A stretch of DNA of 64,000 nucleotides from contig JABSTR010000962.1 of assembly GCA_013339765.2 (NCBI GenBank), positions 1,103,001-1,167,000 on the forward strand, read 5' to 3'. The position numbers were made by a program, and so were the translations under genes. Shown piece after piece: positions 36,201 through 44,909 of the stretch (position 1 is its first letter; the number at the start of each line of letters is the position of its first letter). The stretch comes from Haemaphysalis longicornis (lineage: Eukaryota > Arthropoda > Arachnida > Ixodida > Ixodidae). The notes under the pieces are model-generated. The model was not told where the DNA came from and did no database searches. It saw nothing but the letters and a program-made list of their open reading frames with translations.

Positions 36201-39200
36201 GGGGGAAAAAGTGAATGAAGCCAGCCGCAGTACTGTCCTGTCTTGCAACTTGTCCTGTCCTGTCCTGCAACTGTCCTGCAACTTGTACCTTGTCATATGT
36301 CCCCCCTTCCTCCCCTTTTTCTTGTCCTTTTTTTCTGCCACTTGCTCCGTGTGACTCAGTCATCAGCCGACTTTGGCAGGCATTGAATAGATCCTCGCCA
36401 CAGCCAGCAATCCTTCAGGTAGCTTACTGCAGTTCTCGTTGGTCGGCTCAATGCTTCGGTTATGGGGGACATCAGTGACTTTATCTTGACACTCGACGGC
36501 ACGAGTTTGGCTTCATTCCAGATGGCGACTCGGGAGGGAGTCCGGCGTCCCAGCGGTCCAACCCCGCGGACAAGAAGCCACCGTGAGTCTGTCTCGCCCT
36601 CTCACGCTGCGAATGCCAGCCGCTTCTTTGCCGCGCTTGTCTCTCACAACGCTGCTCTGCCTGTCGTGCTGCATGCGCGTTGTGCCGCCGTCAACCTCTG
36701 CGCTGCGATCCCTAACCGCCTGTTTCCACCGTCTTGTCTGCTCCCGCCACCACCGAAAGCAGCGCAAAGTCCCAGCATGTTAAGACCGTGCAGACCGTTC
36801 TCAAGAAGGGCTGCTGGCTGACCGTGGGGATGAATGTGTTTGTCTGCAATGAGCTCGGTAAGCCCCCCCCTTCAGGTCCGTTTGCCCCTTTTTTGAAAGC
36901 GACTTGTGTTTCGCTAATCTGAACGCACCGTTTGACGCAACACTAACATGCAGTACTATATAACCGTCTGTGGTTGTGAGGGGGCGAGATATATACTGTA
37001 AGGGAGTCATTGCCACCAGGAAGCCACTACGTTTCTTGTGTATGCAGTTCGTTTCTGCGTAAGCAAAAGTTTCTTGCCGCTGCTTTTAAAAATTAGTAGT
37101 TTCTACTGATATTTCAGGTTCCTTATCTGTGCCTGGCAAAGTAGCAGCTGTAGCATAGGATATCTATAAAAAAACATCACTGCATTGCCAGCGATTGCCT
37201 TCCTAAGCAGCTTAGCTGGAAAAAATGCTGTGGTTGTTGAAGGCAATGCATTCTTGGTGGTGCACTGAACGTGGCACATCGGTCTTTGGCCAAAAAATCT
37301 TTTTTTGCAGTTATGATGATGAAACTTAGGGGCGTATGTAGTTTTTCATTCTGATTGTAGATATAAAGTTTGTTTTTGTGTAAAACACCTATATTCAAAT
37401 TTATTTGGATTTTGATATTTGATTTTTTGACAGCCTTAGTAAAAAAACTGCTGGAGGGATGGAGCTGAACTAGGTACCACTGAACTGTGCGCAAATCAAG
37501 GAGTGCAATAAGACTAACTTAGGCATTCTATCTGGTCTGCAGCAGGCTTGAAAGGTGGGAGCCAGAAAAACTGTTTTTGCCTTCCAGGCCCAAACTTCAA
37601 ACAGTCGTAACTTCTGCCACAGACCAGATAGAATGATTATGTTAGTCTTATTGCACTCCTTGATTTGCGCACAGTTCAGTGGTACTTAGTTCAGCTGCAT
37701 CCCTCCAGCAGTTTTTTACAAAGGCTGTCAGAAAATCAAATATAAAAAGTCCAAATAAATTTGAATATAGTCATTTTACACAAAAACAAAGTTTATATCT
37801 ACAATCAGAAGGAAAAACTACGTACACCCCTCAAGTCTCATCATCATAACTGCAAAAATAGACTTTTTTGGTTAAGACCAGTGCGCCCCCTCAAATGCTA
37901 ATGTCGGCACCTCGTAAGCACCCTGGTAGCACAGTTATTGGTAGTGGATGATATTTTTTTCGTACTTATTTTTGTTTTTAGTTCCTGAACACATCGTAGC
38001 TTTTAGGAAAAAAAATTAAATTTGTAGGCACTAGGTACTGCTTGTGATCTGCGGGCATGGCACTGTAGTAGTAGCATTGAGTCTGAAGCAGTGACATAAC
38101 AAATGTCTTAGTGAACAGCATCCAGCACACTTTTTTTGGCATGGCAGCATTCTTGTTTGCGCACTTACTTTATTAGGAATAGGCATTTGGACTGAGCTTT
38201 TACTGAAGCTTTAATTGCACTCACGCTAGGCCTTGTGCGAGAACAACGTCGTGGCATGCCTTTTGTAGGTTTTGCTCTCTAAGTTTGTGAACCGCACATT
38301 GCGCAAGTTAATGTCCTCTTACAGAATCCACAGTTACGGTTTTTTGAAGCAAAGCCTGTAGTCATGCGTGCTGTTGTGTCAGCATTGTTAATAGTGTTCA
38401 TGATCTACCATTCAAACATTTCGTAGAGTACTCTTGCAGGCTGTGTAATTTCATTAGTGATTATGGGTAACTGGCTATGCAACACCTACTTCGCAGGTAA
38501 ATTCACTGCCGTCTATGTGTTTTCATGCTCGTTCTGCTGGCAATGAATGGATGACAACACGCCGGACTGGCAATTTTGGTTATAAAACATATTCACTGAG
38601 CGTGGTACCAGCGCACGTGTCACATCGAGTTTAAAGCGAAACGCATTTCCGAAAGGTTTTCCTAATGTGCTTCATATTACCTTCACCAGCAAAGGTGAGC
38701 AAGCAAGACCACGGTGAAAACAAAACTGGCTGCACGATTCAATCCATAGTACTTGACGCGAGCCACTGAGAGCCAATCCGAATCCACTTCTACCCATCAC
38801 GTCCATTGTGGCGGATGATCGCAGAACCAGATTTCTCTTGAGATATTATTGTGTGAAACTCTGTGGCCCCTTCGCAGGGTGTGTAACTGTAATCCCTGAC
38901 CTCATGAGGAGGAACAATTGGAATCTGGGGGGATTGCAAGAAGCACACATTGCAATCCTCTCCTCACTAACGTGAGGAGAAGCTTGAGCATTGTGCATGT
39001 GCAAATACAGTAGACTCTGTATAAATGGAACTTCAAGGGACCAAAAAATTAGTTCCATTTAACAGGAGTTCCATTTACCGCGAGAGATGTGCAATAGTGC
39101 AAATTTATGTGCATGCACTCTCTTAATATTATCTAAATAATATTATCTGAATATTATTTTAATAGTATCTTAATATTAATTAAGTAGAAGGTGAAGGTAG

Positions 39201-39871
39201 CAGATAGTTTTTCAGAAAGCAAGAAAACTACAAGAGATTTAGGCACACCATTCACAAAGTCTATTTGGCAACCATTAGTCACTGTGCACTCAAAAATGCA
39301 TCAATTTTCTTTTGTTCGAGCACTTGCAACTGCATATTCAGGATCAGGATCTTCCGCAGCTGATGCTCATGGCAATGGGTCTGACAAGAAGTTCCACTTT
39401 CGGTTCCGTTTACACGGTGACGCGGAAATTTTAGTTCCAATTCCCGAAAGTTTTTTTACGTTATCTGAATGCAAAACCAACCAACTTACAGGCTGCTGTT
39501 TGTTTAAGCTGGCAATTCCGTTTAAGGGATTTCCATTTATCGAGATTCTACTGTACACCCCCCGTCACCCGTTGTCACATTCCTCGGATAAGAGAAGGGG
39601 AATCGACCGTGAACGCTCTCTCTTTCTGTCTCGCCCTGCCCTCCTCCTTCGGTGAAAAGGCGTTATCCGGTACATCGGCCCGGTACACTTTGAGGAAGGC
39701 ACCTGGCTGGGCGTGGAACTGCGGGGACCGACAGGGCGCAACGACGGCAGCGTGCAGGGGCGGCGCTACTTCACCTGCAAGCCCAACCACGGCCTCATTG
39801 TGCGCCCCAACAAGGTCACCGTGCGCGGCATCAACAGTGCCAAGCTCTTCGAAGAGCAACCCCACTCCTGA
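24029..39871 (+). CDS. CLIP4: CLIP4-like CAP-Gly and ankyrin linker protein, twelve exons, two frame breaks
   Basis: This is a cytoplasmic microtubule-associated linker of the CLIP3/CLIP4 family; CAP-Gly domains bind the C-terminal EEY/F motif of tubulin and plus-end proteins. Exons are 24029-24283, 26701-26956, 28796-28943, 29789-30008, 30853-30988, 32698-32844, 33337-33468, 33667-33790, 35774-35856, 36522-36582, 36760-36857 and 39660-39871. Order: N-terminal domain with VPEIFAILRQWVP, ankyrin repeats (residues about 86-220), then three CAP-Gly domains at about 275-350, 400-475 and 535-615, carrying GKNDGS, GKNNGS and GRNDGS. Three domains favour CLIP4; CLIP3 has two and ends in palmitoylated cysteines that are absent here. 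Splice phases agree across all exons except for a one-base excess near 28850 and a one-base shortage in exon 4. With both corrected the product is about 623 aa (human CLIP4 is about 705). The start ATG is inferred; an in-frame stop lies at 23996. Confidence 0.88.
24331..24561 (+). mobile_element. tRNA-derived SINE (Ruka-like), copy 2, full length
   Basis: It starts CCCGCCGCGCTGGCTCAGTG (A box), with B box GGTTCGATTCC, the core phrase CCCCAGGTGGTCAAAATTAA, and a CAATCAATCAATT tail. It lies only 47 bases past the exon 1 donor of the CLIP4-like gene. Confidence 0.95.
24816..24946. repeat. Palindromic hairpin element, arms about 60 bases
   Basis: The arms fold from GGTACAGCGCGAATAG on the left to CTATTCGCGCTGTACC on the right, meeting at GACCAGCGCTCGACTGGTC near 24880, with few mismatches. 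It lies in CLIP4-like intron 1, so it would be transcribed. Confidence 0.9.
25979..26296 (+). mobile_element. tRNA-derived SINE (Ruka-like), copy 3, interrupted
   Basis: Intact A box (GGTGGCTCAGTGGCTAAGGC) and B box. The body is interrupted after AGGTGAAAAG and resumes at GGCGCATGTAAAAGATCCCC. The part between (AAACGCCCGTGTGTACGAGA in other copies) is missing, replaced by foreign sequence. Confidence 0.92.
26081..26204 (-). mobile_element. LINE 3' end nested in SINE copy 3
   Basis: On the minus strand it ends AATAAAGTTTTCACTGACTG followed by more ACTG units, a polyadenylation-like signal with a short tandem tail typical of non-LTR elements. The rest is a 5'-truncated stub. Confidence 0.6.
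26296..26330. repeat. Adjacent poly(C) and poly(A) tracts
   Basis: The SINE tail has been replaced by about 16 C and then about 17 A residues. Such runs are prone to length miscalls. Confidence 0.85.
26701..26956 (+). CDS. CLIP4: CLIP4-like exon 2: ankyrin repeats
   Basis: The acceptor GGTGCAG opens with ILKRGAHVNDRDGLTDMT, almost the family sequence, followed by LLHYACKSGA and a second repeat PLHYAAYFDV. The donor is TCGG|GTGAGT, phase 1. Confidence 0.9.
27040..27640. mobile_element. Repeat-rich element built from ACTCAAA-type units
   Basis: About 600 bases consist largely of degenerate ACTCAAACTCA units. The order inverts near 27580 at ACTCACGTGAGTTTGAGT, and the ends CCTCGGCAAA and TCTGCCGACCTC are loosely inverted. 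It looks like a non-autonomous transposon with expanded internal satellite. It lies in CLIP4-like intron 2. Confidence 0.65.
27733..27892. mobile_element. 160-base MITE with 27-base inverted ends
   Basis: The left TAGAGAGTTATAGCAGAGTG and its right complement CGCTCTGCTATAACTCTCTA continue for about 27 bases with one mismatch. Inner CCCGGTA repeats extend the hairpin. No coding capacity. Confidence 0.88.
28447..28483. repeat. Perfect 17-base hairpin
   Basis: ACTGCCACAAACTGGAC, loop TTA, then the exact complement. It lies in CLIP4-like intron 2. Confidence 0.9.
28796..28943 (+). CDS. CLIP4: CLIP4-like exon 3: ankyrin repeat with +1 frame break
   Basis: The acceptor AACCTGCAG joins in phase 1 to read DIDSPCQVFDRGHTPL. 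From 28853 the conserved ankyrin continuation ASTLCLGAAQTLVDCGASL is one base out of frame, with an extra G in the GCAGG at about 28849-28853. Removing one base gives 147 nt, which fits the phase-1 donor TTCG|GTCAGT. A TAA at 28841 blocks the second frame upstream, so the two halves cannot share one frame as written. Confidence 0.75.
29094..29180. mobile_element. pogo/Tigger-like end (partial)
   Basis: TTGAACCTCATTATAACGAA and TTATATCCGATATTCGTTGT are typical of the same family as 22455-22978 and 63976-64000. I could not find a second end. Confidence 0.5.
29390..29501 (+). mobile_element. LINE 3' end with (ATTC)n tail
   Basis: It ends ATAATAAAATTATTCATTCA with further ATTC units, the form of a non-LTR 3' terminus with a short tandem tail. 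The upstream boundary is uncertain. Confidence 0.5.
29789..30008 (+). CDS. CLIP4: CLIP4-like exon 4: linker and start of CAP-Gly 1, with frame break
   Basis: The exon opens in one frame (ECVPEVRKGEALPDEVSTAC then LRELLRC), matching the family linker. It closes in another (LLQSLGLKIGDKVIVGGAK). The length is 220 nt where 221 (or 218) is needed to reach the phase-0 donor AAG|GTGAGG. The missing base should lie in the G/C homopolymer stretch at about 29880-29940. Confidence 0.75.
30121..30312 (+). mobile_element. tRNA-derived SINE (Ruka-like), copy 4, 5' truncated
   Basis: It begins just before the B box (AGTTCGATTCCC) and runs through the full body to CAATCAATCAATCAAT. It lies in CLIP4-like intron 4, 113 bases past the donor. 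Confidence 0.93.
30853..30988 (+). CDS. CLIP4: CLIP4-like exon 5: CAP-Gly 1 core
   Basis: It encodes VGTLRYCGTIHFATGIWAGV through GKNDGS to CPMNH, with the canonical GKNDG groove. Acceptor TCCTGCAG, donor CACG|GTACAG in phase 1. Confidence 0.92.
31171..31370. repeat. Degenerate AATA/CAAT simple repeat
   Basis: AAATAAATAAA units give way to CAATCAAATTTTGATCAATC-type units over 200 bases, in CLIP4-like intron 5. The CAAT units echo the SINE tail but no SINE body is attached. Confidence 0.85.
31551..32372. mobile_element. 822-base non-autonomous DNA transposon with inverted ends and 6-base target duplication
   Basis: The left end CAGGGTTCGCACAGGTCCTT and the right end GAAGCCTGTGCGAACCCTG are inverted and continue into repeated CCTTGAAAA blocks on both sides. 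ATATCA flanks it directly at 31545-31550 and 32373-32378. No transposase is visible. The ends resemble widespread animal DNA transposons with a CAGGGTTCG terminus; the superfamily is not assigned. Confidence 0.88.
32698..32844 (+). CDS. CLIP4: CLIP4-like exon 6: end of CAP-Gly 1 and basic linker
   Basis: It reads GIFAPITKIQKYDG and then a Pro/Lys/Ser-rich linker ending VSHVSSKIET, which resembles the human linker DVAHVTSKVNT. Phase 1 on both sides; donor ACAG|GTAAGT. Confidence 0.9.
33337..33468 (+). CDS. CLIP4: CLIP4-like exon 7: start of CAP-Gly 2
   Basis: It encodes LSIGDSVVVGQRKGVVRFLG and then ETQFAP. Acceptor CTTCAG, donor CCAG|GTTGGT, phase 1. Confidence 0.9.
33667..33790 (+). CDS. 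CLIP4: CLIP4-like exon 8: CAP-Gly 2 core
   Basis: It encodes GYWCGIELAKPEGKNNGS and ends GVFALPSKVK. The donor AAGTG|GTGCGT leaves phase 2, which exon 9 needs. The last 22 bases and the donor are duplicated 107 bases downstream. Confidence 0.88.
33769..33978. repeat. 107-base tandem duplication over the exon 8 splice donor
   Basis: 33769-33875 and 33876-33978 are nearly identical, each holding CCCTGCCGTCCAAGGTCAAG, TGGTGC and GGAGCCCCCAGGGCTTCCTC. The unit contains the last coding bases of CLIP4-like exon 8 and its donor. Confidence 0.95.
34101..34560 (+). pseudogene. Corrupted tandem copy of the exon 8 region
   Basis: 34107-34250 follows exon 8 and its acceptor (CCCACAGGG, then GGCACCACCTATTTATGCCA and TTCGCCCTGCC), but with many deletions and expanded G, C, T and A runs. 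34292-34370 and 34380-34490 follow 33876-33978 and 33979-34100 in the same order. The offset is about 420-444 bases. It is not translatable. It is either a decayed duplication or a low-quality read segment left in the assembly. Confidence 0.8.
35774..35856 (+). CDS. CLIP4: CLIP4-like exon 9: acidic/Ser linker
   Basis: After acceptor GTCTCAG it reads IPPGTDEEASDLDSLVDLNT and then SLSRSST. The spacing of DSL resembles human DSLDTLSEIS. Phase 2 in, phase 1 out (ACAG|GTAGTA). Confidence 0.82.
36232..36297. repeat. TGTCC/TGCAACTT short tandem repeat
   Basis: CTGTCCTGTCTTGCAACTTG followed by repeated TGTCC and CTGCAACT units, in CLIP4-like intron 9. Confidence 0.8.
36522..36582 (+). CDS. CLIP4: CLIP4-like exon 10: Ser-rich linker
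   Basis: A 61-base exon reading DGDSGGSPASQRSNPADKK, then PP. Acceptor ATTCCAG, donor CC|GTGAGT. Support comes from phases and its position; the sequence is poorly conserved. Confidence 0.7.
36760..36857 (+). CDS. CLIP4: CLIP4-like exon 11: start of CAP-Gly 3
   Basis: It reads SAKSQHVKTVQTVLKKGCWL and then TVGMNVFVCNELG, the first strands of the third CAP-Gly domain. Acceptor CGAAAG, donor CTCG|GTAAGC. Confidence 0.82.
37265..37895. mobile_element. Foldback element with arms of about 275 bases
   Basis: The left arm (37265-37540) and right arm (37619-37895) are inverted copies; for example TCAAGGAGTGCAATAAGACT on the left and AGTCTTATTGCACTCCTTGA on the right. The spacer is about 78 bases. 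Divergence is modest, with scattered mismatches and indels. It sits in CLIP4-like intron 11 and the pre-mRNA would form a long duplex. Confidence 0.93.
39008..39553. mobile_element. 546-base MITE in a TA site, pogo/Tc1-like
   Basis: The left end CAGTAGACTCTGTATAAATG and the right-end complement CAGTAGAATCTCGATAAATG both continue GAA. TA flanks both sides (39006-39007 and 39554-39555). It ends 106 bases before the last CLIP4-like exon. Confidence 0.88.
39660..39871 (+). CDS. CLIP4: CLIP4-like exon 12: CAP-Gly 3 core and C-terminus
   Basis: It encodes GVIRYIGPVHFEEGTWLGVE, GRNDGS, YFTCKPNHGLIVRPNKVTVR and GINSAKLFEEQPHS, then TGA at 39869-39871. The human counterpart ends GINGSKLVDENC, so the C-terminus is complete. 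Confidence 0.92.
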
Positions 39872-39979
39872 TGGGGGAGTGCTCGTCAGTATGGCAAACA
39901 CCACGCAACTCTGCGTCCTCAGCGATATTCCGTTCCGAGATGATGGGTACAAGCACAGGCACTTCTGATGTGGTGGCTA

Positions 39980-40405
39980 CCGTATTTTCACACGTATAAC
40001 CCGCACAAAAAAGGCGAAAATTTCAGAATTGAAGTAGAGGTGCGGATCATATGCGAGGTATTTCCTTTTAGTGCTTTGCAGTGCACGTTGGCACGTGCTG
40101 TCCATACAGCATTAATAGCGACTAAGTCCCCGTTATCCCATTGACAGTGCTTATTTTGCATACAGAGCTCAATAATACACCAACCTGAAAAAATGTATGC
40201 GGCAAGTCATCTAGTTACATAGTCAGCTAGGTAAATTCTTTTGCATAAACAAATGTTTAATGTTGCTTGAGTAGTCGCTTTGGTCCATCCGTTTACGTTT
40301 AAAATATGCGGGCAATAGGCGGGGATATATTTTCTTTTATTCATCGACGGAAAAAGTCCGGCTGCGGGCTATACGCAGGGGCGGGTTATACGCATGAAAA
40401 TACGG
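39980..40405. mobile_element. 426-base MITE in a TA site, likely in the CLIP4-like 3' UTR
   Basis: Ends CCGTATTTTCACACGTATAA and the complement CCGTATTTTCATGCGTATAA continue CCCGC. TA lies at 39978-39979 and 40406-40407. It starts 109 bases after the stop codon. Confidence 0.88.
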
Positions 40406-40407
40406 TA

Positions 40408-43400
40408 TGTCCTGCCCCTAAACTGACCTAAAAGATACCAAACAACCTTCATTTATGCAAAAAATACATAAAACTGAGTGAAAGAACATTTCACGGCAAG
40501 AAAAATCGCAGTCCTTGCAAAAATTTTTGCATTGCTGCGGCTCATATCCAGAACATTCGCACCAAAATGTGTGATTCAATCTTAAGCTACCGAGGCCAAG
40601 CAGTGGGCCTCCTCTAGCAGCTGTCCAAAACAATAGAAGGAGTGCTTGAAGTAAATTGGTAGGTGGTCCTGGGAGTGTACAAAAAGTGGCCGACTTGTAC
40701 CCATGAGGGAACGGAATCTCATGCGTCCTCGATGGCTTGGGAATTGTGTGTAGATAATTCTCGTAGAGTGCTGCCATCACCTCTATACCACTCATTCTCT
40801 AGAATTTCCCCTTCGCACGTTTGTTTAAAGTGCCTGATGCTGAGGTTCAGGGTGTCTTGCTAAGATGGCATTTAATGGTGTGGAATGTTTTACTGAAGAT
40901 AGTGTGTTCCTAGTGAAAGAAATGACCTTCGAGAGCTTGACACAGTGAGAACATCCGGCAAAACACTGATGTGATGAACTATTCGTTGTTCATAGTACAT
41001 CAGACAGACTACAAATGCGAGCATTTACCGTCACTGCCTGAAACGGCAGGCCTGGCTGTTACAGAGCATCACTGTTTGCACTGAGAAATCTTTGTGGGCT
41101 TCATAGGGTACCAGTTCTGGGCAGTCCATGAGCAGTTGTTACTAAGTGGCACTCAAAGAAATTGGTGTAGCTTGCACTAATGGTGCGAGGCTGGAGAAAC
41201 AGCAGAGCTGGCGGCCCCTCTCCCTTCGTCAGGAGACCCAGCTTTTGCACCTTGCATGGATTTCCGAACTAACTTGCCACTGAAAGGTCTCCATGACTGT
41301 CGTTTCGTCCGCAACCTTTTGCATCTCTCCCTAAATGGACCGCGTTAGAACCAGCGGCAACTGGCTTCGCAAGCTCGGCGTCTGTGCTCTCCACACGGGA
41401 ACTGGCAAGGAGAGCAGCACGCAAGAGATCACGCCACGAACGCTGGGCAGAGTGTTGCGCCTCGTAAGGTGCACATTCACATTCTTTTTTGGGTATTTAT
41501 TTCTGGCAGTGCTCGATGGCAGAACTAAAAGCTTAAAAATTCTATTTCTAGGCCATTAAGTATACCATGCGAGATCCTGGGCCGTTGTGTATATGTTTTG
41601 ATTAGGGTCAAGTGCAGAAACACCAGCCTCATATTATTTATGAAGAATCGCAAAGCAGTGTTCCTTTGTAGACTACTAGGGATTTATAAAGTAGTAGTTT
41701 TGTTCATGCTAAGGTTTTAGAATTTTAAAATCTCAAGTTGGTTGATTACTTACAAGCCCTCAAGCATGAGATGTAGGTGACATTTTTGGCAGCCTTTTTG
41801 CGACTTCTGATGATGTCAGTACAGCAAACTAAGAAATGCACTTGAGCACGTGCGTGCATATGAAAATATAGGATGGACATAGTCAAAGTTGTGCCCTACA
41901 AATAGTATTCGCATTGCTTACCTAACTAAACAGTGTGAGCTTGTACGCCTTTGTATTCTGGAATGCATACTTGTACCTCCAAAAAAAATTACAGAAAAGG
42001 AAGCAACGTATACTCTGAAGATCTTAATTTTCTTTAGCCATGCATTCACGCTAGAAAAGTTTTAAGTAGCTGGTAGTGACGTGAAGAAAAATGTCGATAA
42101 CAAAATCTACATGATGCACCATACATCCCTTCTTGCATGTTGCTTTGTGAAACAATTGTATCGACGTGTTTCCCAGCATTTATTGCCAGGTAACTTTTTT
42201 TCAAGTTGCCCAAATGACATCAGTGTAATGACACCAGAGGACAATGTATGATATGTCACTGATGAAATACCATTGCAAGTTGCGATACGATCTTTACTAC
42301 GCATTTCAAACCACCTGATGCATCTTCCTAAACCGTGGATGTGACAAGAGCACAATACTGGAGGTGAACTTCTTGCGAGATGTTGCTCAATGTTTTAAGC
42401 CGAGTAACCCCATTTTTTGAAGGCCAGCCTAGGCAGCTTGATACAGCTTAGTAGACCACAGGTTCAAGATGCTGCCTCAAGGATAAAGACCCACGTCTGA
42501 GGTCATTGAGTGAAAGAAAGGTTGGCATTAAGCGGGGTGCATTTTTTCATTCACGAGACGTGTGAGGTTGTTACTGCTTTGAAGTTCGTGTGGCCTTATA
42601 TCACGCACTCTTCGGATGCTGTCAAGATTTCTGTGGGGAGCAAGATTTGAAAAGGCATTTTTTTTGCCCGCAGTGCGTGATGCTTTTATGGCAGCAGTGA
42701 AATCGTGTTGCTAAGATACCTAAGCACCAGCCTTGCGTTCTCAAAGGTTGCTGTCGTTAGTGAAGGGTTTCGGAGTGGTACCTGGCACAGCATTTATTTC
42801 TGCATTACCAGTAATGCAACCAAGCACCATGTGAAACGAGCCTAATGTTTAGAATAATAATAATAATAACTATCTCTTGTGCAATACCTACAGTTATTTG
42901 AGCACAGCTGAAGAAATAGTGTACTAGCACTGCTTTGTTCCAAAAAACCCTTATCTTCAGATCGATAAAATGCGCATTTATCGCATGTTTCTTTTCTCCG
43001 CTCCTTTGCACTAATGTGCTGTCATTTGCATTTCAGTCAAAGCATGACTTTTATAATAAATGCATTTACAGAATATTTTTATCACTTAAATACGCATTTT
43101 TTTTTACTGCACCTAGCATTATATTAATGAGGGAAAGCACAAGACAGCGAGTCAGAAGTAACTGGGCGATGAAAAAGCAGTTTTGTTTTTTTGGCCGGGT
43201 CAAATTTAAAATGAAGCAATTCTTGTCCATATTGGAGCCATGAGGGAAGTGAGGAGGCCAAAATTTTCGGTTTTAGCAAAGCTGGGGGCAGTTGTAATAT
43301 TATTATAGTAATGTAACGTTACGAACCAGTTGATCTGAATGCGAAAACAGGTTAACGATGACATTAGGAAATTGTTATCGGTGAGAAAACGGGTTGTTAA

Positions 43401-43901
43401 CGGGTTCAAGAAAAATGTCCATGCTTTTGTGGATTTCTTTTTACCATTGTGCTGTAATGTATTTTTTACCGAAAAAAACTTTCAGTGGGGTTGAGACATG
43501 ATGTGGTCAGACACTGTCTAATGTGGCGAAGTGCTTTTTTTTTTCCATCTCCATCTCTGGTGATCAGGGCAATGCACTATGTGGGTACAAACATAGTCTG
43601 GTTTAAAAACCGGCATAAACTAATACGTACTCTGAACTGGAACGAAGACCAAAGGTGAATCGATCTTAGTTCAGTACCCTAAGGTTGTGCTTTTTGCGGG
43701 TGTGTGTGTGCATGTCTGAATGTGTCAACTGCAAAGTGAAGGCTTGATTATTGCAAACTCCATCTCCGTAAGTGGCACAATTGACTCTATGGGCGATACT
43801 GTGTTTCAGCCATCAGATACAATCAGTGCGACGCATTTAACTGGATTTACAGTATGCAAGCCTGATGTCAGGTTTGTTAACGTCATACGTAATGTGAAAC
43901 T
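40408..43901. other. Gene-free sequence, possible 3' UTR remainder
   Basis: I recognise no exon or transposon end. An (AAT)n microsatellite lies at 42852-42868. The open frame at 41335-41559 has no known domain. Confidence 0.45.
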
Positions 43902-44909
43902 GGGGCCCGATTCTCCAAAACGGCGCCGTCGTTTCGCGTGTGACGTCATTTTGACGTAAAATTGGAGCAAGACCCCGGCCTTCCAAGGTGTCGGGGAGAA
44001 CGGAGGAGAGGAACTAGCCAATCAAAGAGCAAGCTACGTTCCCTAGCATTGTCCCTTTTGAGACTTCTAGGGAACGTTGCCCGTTGAGGTTCGAGACGGA
44101 GCCGCAACTCGCCACAGAGGGTGCGCGCCGCGACCTTGGAAAGGCGAAATTTGCGCGCAAACTCCTCGTCGCTCAGGGCGAACGCGTCGCGCGGCCTGTG
44201 TTGTCGCCTTGGCCATCGCATTTGTCGTCTCGGAGCTTGCGGAGATTGCTGTGCCACTAACGAGTGAAGCCCCACCATGTCGAGATACATCATTTTAGGC
44301 GCGGTTTACGGCAGCGTTCTATTTACCGTGTACGGGCGCTGGGGCAGCTTAAGTGCGCCTGGCGGAAAAATGTGCCGCATATGTTTGTTCCGTGTGCCCG
44401 CGCTGTTATTATTGGGGCGCCAGAGTTGACAGACGGGTACATCCATCGGCGACAGCGTGAAAATGTTCGTTGAAATCACGCTAAGCTACGTCGCCGAACG
44501 ATTTGGCGCGAACGAGCTTCGAGTTTTACAAAAAACAGGGGTAAAACAATTAGCAGACGACAAGGCGCGAACGCAACCGCCTCTGCACCGCGCAGGAGCC
44601 TCGCATGCTTTCGCCGTGAAGGGAGCGCCGTTTGAAACGACGCACTTCCCCCCGCATCGTTTCTGGCCGCCTTTCGGCGTGCGGTTGATTGACAGGTGAC
44701 GTAATCAATTACGGCCTTTTGTCTTTCAAACCATATAAAACGGCGTAGTAAGTAGGTCACAGGCTATGAGCGACTGCTCTGCGGTACTTTTCCGGATGAC
44801 GCAAGGCGTGACGACATTTTGCACACGGCCAATCACGTGCGCCCTCAAGGTCGCCGTTTCAAAACGAGGGGCAAGCGGCGCGCGCCGTTTCCTTAGAGAA
44901 TTCGGCCCC
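43902..44909. mobile_element. PIF/Harbinger-like DNA transposon, decayed
   Basis: The left GGGGCCCGATTCTCCAAAAC and the right-end complement GGGGCCGAATTCTCTAAGGA are imperfect inverted ends; both lead into CGGCGC. A transposase-related frame lies inside on the minus strand. I could not confirm the 3-base target duplication expected for Harbinger. Confidence 0.65.
43946..44293 (-). pseudogene. HARBI1-like transposase, N-terminal fragment
   Basis: An open frame of 115 codons includes PRDAFALSDEEFARKFRLSK and then VAARTLCGELRLRLEP, which resembles the N-terminal helical region of HARBI1/Harbinger nucleases ahead of the DDE domain. The DDE catalytic region is absent, and the frame runs out into the terminal repeat. 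It is therefore a remnant inside an internally deleted element. The match is from memory of the family pattern and needs a profile search. Confidence 0.55.

Noticed and set aside
36462..36821. Single 119-codon frame covering CLIP4-like exons 10 and 11
   Set aside because: The CLIP4 reading uses different frames with phase-matched GT-AG sites at 36522-36582 and 36760-36857; the long frame is a shadow.
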